Positions 35,895 through 45,476 of a stretch of DNA of 64,000 nt are shown here, in pieces. The stretch's first letter is position 1. The number at the start of each line of letters is the position of its first letter. Both the position numbers and the translations under genes were made by a program. The notes under the pieces were generated by a model that saw nothing but the letters and a program-made list of their open reading frames with translations, was not told where the DNA came from and did no database searches. Source of the stretch: Utricularia gibba (Eukaryota > Streptophyta > Magnoliopsida > Lamiales > Lentibulariaceae); the NCBI GenBank assembly GCA_002189035.1, contig CM007991.1, positions 2,480,001-2,544,000 on the forward strand, given 5' to 3'.

Positions 35895-37302
35895 TCATAT
35901 CTTGGACTGTAAAGCAGCACCTTTGTTTGAAGGCAAAGAAGCTGCCCTCTCCGCTTGCATCCTGAGTTTCTGTTTGACCTTGAAAAGAATAGAATGCACT
36001 TCATCGAAATGAGGCGCCGTTGCAATCCTTACATCGTTGAGCCATGCCAGAACCCGTTTGGGAGTGCCGATTTCTATTGGTTCTCTGTCTTTCTCATTCA
36101 CAACCTGTAACACAAGGGAGATGGGGCTACAAGTCAGTCGATTTGAAAACTCTAATGAAGCAACCATCTTTCTTTTACCTCGAGTTGCATTAACTCACAA
36201 GCCAAACTGAGATCAGCAATTGAAGGTTGTGAGCTTCCAACCAGGAATCGCCCACTCCCCTTTAGCCACACGGATTCAAGGTTTCCAAGAGAACTTATGA
36301 GAATTTTCTTATCTTCAGCTGCTGCTGCTGGGTTTAAAGGCCTCCCAAGTGCAGGTGCAAGTGTAGTATTGAGTACATACGAAACTGGATGATGGAAAAA
36401 CATGTAATCAGGATTCACCGGAAATAGTGTGATTGGATAGGACCTTATACGAAAAATACCTGTTCCAAAGCGCAAGTTTGAGTGATGCCAGTCTAAAACC
36501 GAGTGAACTTTTGCCCGCTTTAGAGGGTCAGCTGGATACCTGAAGTCAGTTCACATAAGATGAAGACTCTTTTGCATTTCACTGTGCAAGTAAGTTCATG
36601 GCAAGGAACAAATCATCACGAAAACATTCCTATCTTGATTTACACTATTCCCAAGTCTTGTAACCATGTACAATGGCGTTAAGGTTTAGAAATTGGGAAC
36701 AGAAACCGCAACTTGAAGAACATGATCTCAACTTGGTTAAATTCAAAAGGAAGTGAAGGGAATGAAACGCACCAATGATCTGCAACTCCAGGAAACACAG
36801 AAGCCAAATAGATCAGAATGGCATGACTGCAAGAAAACCCGTTCAAGTAATGATTAGATAGACAGCGGAATCTCTAAGAACGTGGAGGCCAATAGCTGTA
36901 TCTGCCACTATAGAGTAAAGGGAGGATGCGCTGTCCTACCTCTCGAAAAGCTTGAACCTTCCATCCACAAGCGCAGGCACCTTACTCAGGGGATTTATTT
37001 CTGTGGCCCATCAAAAAACCCCCGTCACCGACTAGCAATCCAGATACGAATTAACACTTGGGGTTACCTCGAAATTCAGAGGTGAGATGTTGGCGCTTAG
37101 AAATATCGATTTTCACCTCCTCAAAGTCGATCCCATTCAATCTTCACAACCCAGATACAATCATTGGCCTTATAATCGCCACACAGATTGCTGTAAAAAG
37201 ATAAGAGCTTTGATTCACATGCTAAAGAGAGTTTTACTTGCAGAAGATGATAACTGCTCGAGAGGGCTGAGACATGCGATCAGCGAAAATCTTGAGCGCC
37301 AT
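35895..37302 (-). CDS. GSTT1: Theta-class glutathione S-transferase with peroxisomal C-terminus
   Basis: Seven exons: 37238-37302, 37068-37141, 36940-37000, 36773-36826, 36460-36539, 36179-36384, 35895-36104, giving 250 codons (249 aa). The N-terminal thioredoxin-fold domain has the catalytic serine in ADRMSQPSRAVIIFCK and the glutathione-binding ESHA (FESHAILIYLAS). The C-terminal helical domain has LVGSSQPSIADLSLACELMQ. The last three residues are SKI, a variant PTS1 peroxisome signal also known for Arabidopsis GSTT1. Theta GSTs have glutathione peroxidase activity toward organic hydroperoxides. The gene is head-to-head with the GPX gene, 132 bp between start codons if the long GPX start is used. 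Confidence 0.93.
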
Positions 37303-37434
37303 TGTTGTTCGTTTGCTCTCCGTGAAGACAAGTTTTGTAAGCCACAACACGTGTCAACGGCCTGCCAAGTTTTTAAGATAATAACGAAGACAAAGTCTTC
37401 ATCCTATAATTTTGAAGCCCTGAAACCATTTCTC
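37303..37434. promoter_or_regulatory. Compact bidirectional promoter of GSTT and GPX with a G-box
   Basis: Only 132 bp separate the GSTT start (37302, minus) from the first in-frame GPX start (37435, plus), or 330 bp from the inner GPX start. CACGTG lies at 37348-37353 (AACACGTGTC), a site type used by ABA and light bZIP/bHLH factors. Shared control is inferred from geometry. Confidence 0.55.
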
Positions 37435-38887
37435 ATGTCCTATTTCCCAGTTTGTTGCCTTGGATTTAGAAATCTCATCAGATTCAGAATAGTTTCTTTC
37501 TCACGGGTTTTCGATCCGATATCACCCACTGTATTGTATAGCTCTACAGTTCCTGTGAAGATCACCCCTGGATTTGCCGGGTGTAGTTTGACGAGGTCCT
37601 CGTTTACGAGCTCCAGATTACAAAAAAGAGCGATGGCATCCCAGTCGAATCCGCCGCCTCAATCCATCCATGATTTCACCGTCAAGGTGGTGTCTTTTTC
37701 AATAATCGATTTTTCATGTACTATTTCCGCTGGATTGGAACGGCACAAGCATTCACAAGTGTTGATATATTCTCTGTTTACTCTCTAATTTTTCCTTGTG
37801 GAGATGAAAACACGAATTCCCTTAAGCGGTGTAATCTACACAGCCTTTTGAAAATACAGGTGGGGAATTTTGTTGCAGAATAGGACCTCTTAACGTGAAC
37901 TCCTGATTACAGGATGCCAAGGGAAATGATGTCGATCTAAGCACCTACAAGGGAAAGGTCTTGCTTATTGTCAATGTAGCATCACAATGGTATGCCTTGA
38001 ATTTGTATGTTTATCCTGATGTGCCGCATTTTCTATACTTCTTGGAGTGGCTTGATTACCAATGTCAATGTTATACACTGCAGTGGCCTAACAAATTCAA
38101 ACTACACTGAGTTGACCCAGCTCTACCAGAACTATAAAGATCAAGGTTGCTCTTGCATAACCTTTTCCTTTGACTCCATAGATTTTTATTCCTGCATTGT
38201 CGGCAGTGAGCTTTTGTTAAGCTGTCCTTGGAATGGATTCAGTTTTAGTTACAAGAAAGAAGTCTGGTTGCTTCCCTTAATTCCCCTTGACTTGTATGTC
38301 TGCTGAAAGTGAACCACATTTTCATGGGATTTTTAGGCTTGGAGATTTTGGCTTTTCCCTGCAACCAGTTTGGTTCCCAGGAGCCTGGCACCAATGCTCA
38401 AATTACAGAGTTTGCATGTACTCGCTTTAAGGCAGAGTATCCCATATTTGACAAGGCAAGCTTTTGGCTTTGTTTCTCCTAACATTGAGTTCTCCCCCTG
38501 TCTCCGAAATACACACAAAAAATACCATATGATATATGCATACATCTCCTGTGCTGGTTCCTTATTGCAGCTTCCTTATCCACAACGCACCTTGTTTACT
38601 TTCTTTGCTTTGTAGGTTGATGTCAACGGTGAGAACGCAGCTCCAATCTACAAGTTTATGAAGTCTGCAAAGGGCGGCAGCATATTTGGGGACAACATCA
38701 AGTGGAACTTTGCCAAGTTTCTTGTCGACAAAGATGGTCACGTCGTCGATCGCTACGCCCCCACGACGTCTCCTCTTAGCATCGAGGTAACACAGCAGAA
38801 AAATGTGGTGGAATTCTTCCAATTTTTGCTCATCACCACAACTGATGGATAGCATGTTTGCAGAAGGACATAAAGAAGCTTCTGTAG
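37435..38887 (+). CDS. GPX: Thioredoxin-dependent glutathione peroxidase (GPX6/GPX8-like)
   Basis: Six exons: 37435-37686, 37913-37989, 38084-38145, 38337-38455, 38616-38786, 38864-38887, giving 235 codons (234 aa). It reduces H2O2 and lipid hydroperoxides, using thioredoxin in plants. The catalytic triad is visible: Cys in NVASQCGLTN, Gln in LAFPCNQF, Trp in [11 protein letters not shown]. The Cys is plain TGT, not selenocysteine. The first ~66 residues ([20 protein letters not shown]...) are Arg/Ser-rich and transit-peptide-like. A second ATG at 37633 ([10 protein letters not shown]) would give a 168-aa cytosolic form. Intron 4 has a GC donor (AAG|GCAAGC at 38456). Confidence 0.93.
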
Positions 38888-38989
38888 AAAGATGGTCTGA
38901 ACCATGGCTTCCATCGCTTATGTTCCTGTTTGTTCCTGAATTGGAATAAAGAGCTCCAAATTCTCCTATAAGAAGTCACCTTGAATAAA

Positions 38990-39300
38990 GTTGTGTTTGT
39001 TCATGCTCTCATTCCAAAAAAAAAAAACTCTTATGAATATTTCTAATTCAAAAAAGATAATAAATTTAGAAGTATTTATTTGTAGAATTATAATTTTCAT
39101 ATTATTGAAAATGAAAGTAGTTTTTCAAAAACAGAATTAAATAGAATCTTTCAATTTGTAGATTTATTGAAAAGTAATAAGCTCAATTATCAAAAACAAA
39201 TCAAGTATGATTAATGGTTAAATTATTAAAAAAAAACTAAGTCATGTTGAAAATGCGGGAGTAATCTGAAAGGAAATAAACAGGGCGGTGTGCGATATAA
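38990..39300. other. AT-rich intergenic stretch between GPX and AP-4 sigma
   Basis: A/T-rich sequence with A runs, probably the GPX 3' flank and the AP-4 sigma promoter. No gene or clear inverted repeat seen. Confidence 0.5.
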
Positions 39301-39418
39301 TCTGGCGATCGGAGTTGCCGATGAGAATCGATTGAGGCGTGAAATTGCAGGGTTTGGTTAGGGGGCGAGGGGAGTTCCTTTGTTTTTTGGTGGATTCAGG
39401 TCGGCGTGTGGGGCGAAA

Positions 39419-40507
39419 ATGGGGATCAGGTTCGTTTTAATGGTGAACAAGCAGGGCCAGACCCGATTAGCCCAGTATTATGAATACCTAAACCTTGAGG
39501 AACGGCGTGCCCTGGAAGGCGAAATTGTTCGCAAGTGCCTCGCCCGCAATGAGCAGCAGGTATGCGTATTTTGTTTGATCTTGCGAATATTCTGATCAAC
39601 GGGGTTGACGTACGATTTCTTGGAGTTGACCGTTTGGTTTAACAAGGCTGGGTGGAGTTTTATTTCGGATGGATTCTACTCTAGATTTTGACTGAAATAT
39701 TGCACAGATTGTCTGTTGGGATCCGTCAAGTCTCTCTTTTTTTTTTTTGGCTTGAAATATCCCCCCTCAACAGATCCTTTAACGGGAATGAGATTTCCTT
39801 AGGCATGGTTAGGAACTCACCGTTCAGATGATGAATTCAATTGAGTTGCTATGCACTGATACAGGGCAACTGTACTCGAGATATCTGTTTTTTCTCTCTT
39901 TTTTTTGTTAAAGCTATGTCTTATGCTTGAAACTTGACGACAGTGTTCATTCGTTGAGCATCGGAACTACAAGGTTGTGTACAGGCGCTATGCATCACTT
40001 TTTTTTCTCGTTGGAGTGGACAATGAAGAGGTAACTCACCGTGTCTCTTGTTCATAAAAGTCCTCATGGGTACCTCTAACCGAAGCCTGAGCCTTTTTTT
40101 TTTCTTTTATGACTCGTTTGCCAGTATTTTTACTCCAAGGACCGTGCTTTTAGAATCACTCTGTCCATTGCAATATGCTTGCTTGGTATCCTTCTAATGG
40201 TGTACTTTGTGTTCTTGTCACAGAATGAGCTTGCCATTTTGGAGTTCATACATCTACTAGTAGAAACCATGGATCGTCATTTCGGCAATGTGGTAATGTA
40301 CCATACTTGCTACTCTCTGATCAAAGCAGCTGCTGGTTTCCTGATTTTCTATATGAATTGGGATTTGTGCAGTGTGAGTTGGATATCATGTTTCATTTGG
40401 AGAAAGCACACTTCATGCTGGAGGAAATGGTGATGAATGGTTGTCTTGTTGAGACCAGCAAGGCCAACATTCTTGCGCCAATACAACTAATGGACAAAGC
40501 ATCATGA
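39419..40507 (+). CDS. AP4S: AP-4 complex sigma subunit
   Basis: Four exons: 39419-39559, 39944-40030, 40224-40292, 40373-40507, giving 144 codons (143 aa), exactly the family length. It is the small chain of the AP-4 adaptor that sorts cargo at the trans-Golgi network (vacuolar sorting in plants). Conserved blocks are [60 protein letters not shown] and [20 protein letters not shown]. The start is chosen by this N-terminus; an in-frame ATG 13 codons upstream is outside the family. All introns are GT-AG. Confidence 0.96.
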
Positions 40508-41000
40508 ACTACATATCTTTATTATTTCATGAACTCGGATATGCGTATGCTCGAGTTGGTTGCAGTCTTGTAGACCGCAAGGCCAGGCATAGCGTCTAGA
40601 TGGAAGTACTACGAGAATGTTCTGTGCCCCTGTTTTGGAAACTTGTTATCGTATTTCCATCACAATGCACGTTGTATTATGAGATAAATTCATTTCCTCT
40701 ACACTACATTGAAACCTTGTTCATGTGTCTTAAGATTGGAATTGTCTACAGATGTACTTTCATGGAGAAAACCTAAAATTTAAAATATAGCACAGACACA
40801 ATGTCTGAATACATTTCTAGAATTAGCTAACACCCGTGGCTTCTTTCCTAGTTTAGTTTCTGGGAGAAACTTCTCTTTATAGATGCAGTGGCTGTTCATC
40901 AGAACCTTCTTGATGGCTTGGATGTACTGCCAGCTGTAGGTCTTTTGAGACCTGAAACTTTGAGTTTAAATTAGGAACAACACTCAAGTAAACGGAAACT

Positions 41001-44000
41001 CTAAACTCTGTGAGAAGTTGAGTAGGAGTCCTTGCCAGAAGCCTTTGCTGTGCTGTTGCTGACGTAAGGTTCAAACAAACCAGGCTTTGCTACTCTTTTG
41101 AATGGCAAATTCACCCTACAGAAGATTGCCAATCAAATGACTTCACAAGCAGTTTATCCAAACCCAAAAACATGAAGATAACAGCTGCAAGTAATCAGAA
41201 AGCATGTACCCTGGAGCAGATGTCTATCTTCATATAAAATTGTCAGGTATTGAAGAATCAGTACGATCAATTAAATGGGAATTATATATTGAAAATGCTT
41301 ACTTTTCAGGTGCATCAGCAACGGGAGTTGCATCGACAACGGCAGAAAAATGACTATGCTCTCTAGTTCCACTCACTGATGATACTGTTTCTGCATCATC
41401 AGATCCATCACTAAGTTTCTCACCTGCGGATGCATCTCCAAACGCAGGGATGCTGGCTCCGTCATTAGGATTTCCCAGGCTTATCTGTCGAGAGAATTCA
41501 TTGAGAGCTCCAAACTCGTCCACTGATTGCTGAGACCCTGTTTCAGAGTGCTTATCCAGGTAACAAGAGCTTTTGGCTCTAGGAAAATGCTGCGACTGGG
41601 CCGAACCGACCCTGTAATTTCCACCGGCTTTGAGCAACTGCAGTTCCTCATCCTTTCTTGCAAGGGCATCTTTTAAAAAGGTGACCTGTGACTACAGTAG
41701 TCAGATTGGACTGCGCAAGTTTGTCAAGTCCAATGAACTGCTTATCTATATCCAAAAAGGAAGCTCAACCTGATCCATGAGTTCTCTGACACCCGTACCC
41801 TCCTTATTGCTTTTGGCAGCGCCCAACTCGACACCCGAAACCCTCTCAGAAAATTTAAGAGTACTAATCGTCTCAGAATATGATTCAACGTCAGGATTGA
41901 TTTGCACAAACATTAGTGTCTTGGCTTGGCCACCTACAATCAGGAAGGCATGAAAGTCAAGTACCTTGACATGTAAGAGCATTCAGGAACCCGAAATCAC
42001 AAGGCAGAAAATATGCACAGTGTTAAATATTTAGGTATGAATTACGTACCTAGAGAACTTTGAAGAACTTGAGTTAGTTTGCTATTTCTGTATGGTACAT
42101 GGGGATTTTTCTGGGCCAAAGCAAAGATCACATCTCCCAGGGCTGATAAGGATTTGTTTATATATTGCGCTTCCCGCAATCGATCACCAGTTGCTTCGGA
42201 ACGATCCACTCTTTCACTTCCAGCTAGATCAACCAAGTGTAAGCACCCTCGGAGAACAGCATTGGTCTCCAACTCCACTCCACGGACATGCACAGTCAGG
42301 ATACTTTCTCGCAGTAGGCAACTTAAAAAATTAGACGTTCTGAAAAAGCTAAATAAAAAAAAAACAGAAATTAGGAATGCCATCAACCTGTGAGAGCGGC
42401 TGCTTCTTTCATTCAAGGCTGTGGCACCTACAGCTCGGTTCATTAGGCCAACATTCATCAGCTCTAAAACATCAGTGATAGAGTTAACTGGGTGCATGCT
42501 GGCATCCGGCACTGCCAAACCATTTGGAAGGGAAGTACTCCAAATTCCTAGAGTAGGAAAGTCAAGGAAACTCGACGGCAGGACATAAATAGATATTGAG
42601 TTGCAGCCAAAATAAGTCAATATGGAATTGACAAATCATTAAATTATTAGTCCACATAAGAAGCATTTAAGGATATTTCTTCGGCAGAATATTGTTGCAT
42701 AGTAAGTCACGAACTTGTTCATTGTATATTTCAACCATTTGAACACCAATTTCATAAGCAATACAGTTATATCTGCTTTGAGAGATATTGAAAAGATCAT
42801 TCAAAGCTCTGTAGTTTACCCCCCAATCCAGAGATGATTTCTCATTTGGACCAGTCTGCAAACATTTTAAATATTGTCAGCATGACAGACCAGAGTCTCC
42901 AAATAAACACCCCCCATGAGCTCCATAAGCTTACCATAGTGTATGTTTTTCCTGAGCCAGTTTGTCCATACGCAAAAATGCAGACATTATAGCCATCAAG
43001 TACAGATCTGATTAATGGTTGAATGTCCTGGAATACCTCCTCTGTAATCATAAAGACAAATAATTACAAAGATAAGAGGAAAGCACCATCAAGTTTCAAA
43101 TATACCTATGCCAGTATGTACCTTGAGTTGAAGCAGGACCAAAAACCTTGTTGAACTTGAATTGTCGATGGGTGCCTTTTCCCAGTTTTGTGGGATTTGT
43201 GATTACCAATTCTCCATTCTCACCAATGTACTCCATAATCGTTTGTTTTTCACGTTGTCCCCGAAGAAATGGCCTTATACGACAATACACTCTTATATTT
43301 CCTGGAAGATGAATACATAGATGCCAGTATGAACATAACCATTTGTACAATCTCAGAAGCACATATCCTTACCTTTCAAATCTTGAACCTCATTGTAGAG
43401 TTTTCTATTTTCTTCAACTAAACTGTGATAACTGTGAGCAGCATCTATCAAACCCTTCAGATTTACACCTGGTGAAAAAGGGAAGGTGATGCCCTAAACA
43501 AATGGAAACCCTGCTGGGTGCAAAGATCCAGGCATGCCATACCAAAATGATAAAACTCATCCTTATAGATCGTTTTGATTTTCAGCATTTCTTGCTTTAT
43601 GGACTCAGATTTCATCCTCAATTGCTAACCAAGAGAATAAAATAGGTGAGCATAAGACGAGTAATTTATTTAAAATTTGAAACTATCACAAACCTGGAGT
43701 GATCCAACATGAGAATATATGAATTGCTTGTATTTCTGCTCTTTTCTCTTCCATTGAACAACTTTTGATTCAGAGAAGTCCTCAAGATCTTTCACCTTGT
43801 TTCGTGAATCAGCCAGAAGGTCCTCAAGTTCAAGTATTCTCTCCTGCTGCCTTTGTTTAGTTTCTTCAGCTTCGGTTTTTATTTTTAAGAAACTCTCTTG
43901 AAATGCTTTCTTTGCCAACTCAAGTTCTTCTTCCAGAGATAGAACTTGCTTTTCACATGATTCTTTATCCTGCTTCATTTTCATCAAATCCTGCTCTTGG

Positions 44001-44931
44001 ATCTTCATCACATTGTCAAGTCTATACTTCTCAATCTGTGCACATTAGCGTAGAAACTAAAAGTAAAAAAAGATACAACCAACAGCACACGTAATGGTAA
44101 CTATTTTGTAGTTCCAAAAAATATCAACAAAAAATATCGTTGTTTCAGATAGCAGTGATATGATGAAAATATAGCAGCATAATCATACCTCAACTTCTTC
44201 AGCAGCTCCAGTGACTAGTGTTTCTAAAGCTCTAATTTTTGACTGATATCTCTCTTCACGTGAACTGTACAATGTGCTTTGCTGCAGCCCAGGAAAATAC
44301 GTTTTAAATTTCCAATTTCCTTATGGACGTAAAGATGCTTAACCTGATGCCTTACCCTCATAAAACCTTTGTTCTGCTTCAAAAACCGCTGCTCCAGTTC
44401 CCATATCAAGGATAGCAGGACAGATGCAACATGCTGGTTCAGATCAGGGAGAAACTATTCATAATTCAAGTAACTGAAAAGGGATCAATTTATCTCGGAG
44501 AATCTAGCAACGTTCCATAGCACAAATGTTTTTGTTACTTGTGATCCTCGTTGCATTACCTGAGACACATCTGCATTCCTTCTTTTAGCACACTCATCCA
44601 GGGTCTTGTTTAAGACATTGAAAAGTGACCGTGTGGATGCACCCTGAATATGCAGAAATTATCCAAATATAATATGCAAGAATTCAAATAAGCATCATTA
44701 ATCTGTGGTTCTAGTTTGTAGAACACCTCGAATCCACCTAATTTCATCAGTTCTGAAATTTTAGATGCCATGAGGTTCCCGTAGACCCCAAAATCGAATT
44801 CTGACACATCAGCAGCGTTGCCACCTGCACCATTGAATCGTTCAGAGGTCGGAAAAAAAGGAGTGAAAAGCATTTAAAATGAAATAAAACACACTGTGGT
44901 CAGTGCTATCGATTTCCGGCAGCAGATCCAT
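41001..44931 (-). CDS. KIN14: Kinesin-14 motor protein, lacking a CH domain
   Basis: Sixteen exons: 44895-44931, 44727-44824, 44560-44643, 44356-44433, 44189-44281, 43694-44035, 43543-43624, 43373-43468, 43122-43301, 42935-43041, 42677-42855, 42388-42552, 42050-42303, 41770-41933, 41303-41685, 41001-41115. They total 819 codons (818 aa) in frame. It is a minus-end-directed microtubule motor with a C-terminal-half motor domain. A coiled coil (exon 6) leads to the neck/motor ([12 protein letters not shown]), P-loop [13 protein letters not shown], switch I NERSSRSH and switch [19 protein letters not shown]. It resembles Arabidopsis At1g63640/At5g41310, but those start with a calponin-homology domain, absent here. 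Intron 11 is a U12-type AT-AC intron; all others used are GT-AG. Confidence 0.92.
42553..42676 (-). other. U12-type AT-AC intron in the kinesin-14 gene
   Basis: 124 nt. The 5' splice site (minus strand) reads AA|ATATCCTTAA. The branch site TTTCCTTGAC lies just upstream of the 3' end, and the intron ends TTTCCTAC, with the branch adenosine about 10 nt from the end. These match the minor-spliceosome consensus (ATATCCTT, TTCCTTRAC, AC). The flanking phases (179 nt and 165 nt exons) fit only with this splice. No GT donor before the in-frame stop works. Confidence 0.9.
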
Positions 44932-45476
44932 TGTATAATACTGCTTTGGAATCCAGCAACGAGTGTGAGGCTGAAATGAAGAGAAAACCATGCAATTTCA
45001 CAGACGATTCTTTTTCAAACAGCTCCAAGTTCGACACAGAGAGATGAGCTGAAGAGTGCTGAAAGATTTACCCTTTTCTTCAGCTTGTTGTCAAATCAAG
45101 AGCAAGAACTCAGCAGGAAGAATCAATGCCGAATACCCTGCACAAAACAAGCATGCTTGCTGAAATGCAGCACTCGGAGAAACACCGGACTGAAGAAAAC
45201 CTACATTACATACAGAATCATCGTAAGCTCTTCATTCCTCTGTCTCCGTATACCGTAAATTTGAATCCAGAAAGCAGGAAACTTGAGAAAGACGACATAA
45301 TTTATTGATTTCGGTTTATTCAGAGAAAACAGTACACTTTTGGGGGTATATAAAGAATTCTTCTATTCTTTAGGGGTCAATCTACAAATTCCAGTGGTTT
45401 CCTAGGGAGTTCAAAAAACGTCATCCATTTCAGCAGCGGAGTGACGGCAGGTGGGTGCGGCAGCGCAAGCTATCAA

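Noticed and set aside
42541-42560. AG acceptor CTCTAG|GAATTT for the kinesin exon 12
   Set aside because: It shifts the frame (AAG AAT TTG GAG) and destroys the conserved [11 protein letters not shown]; the AC end one step upstream keeps it.
45441-45476. GTG start for MURE
   Set aside because: Cytosolic plant translation starts at ATG; the first in-frame ATG is at 45477.
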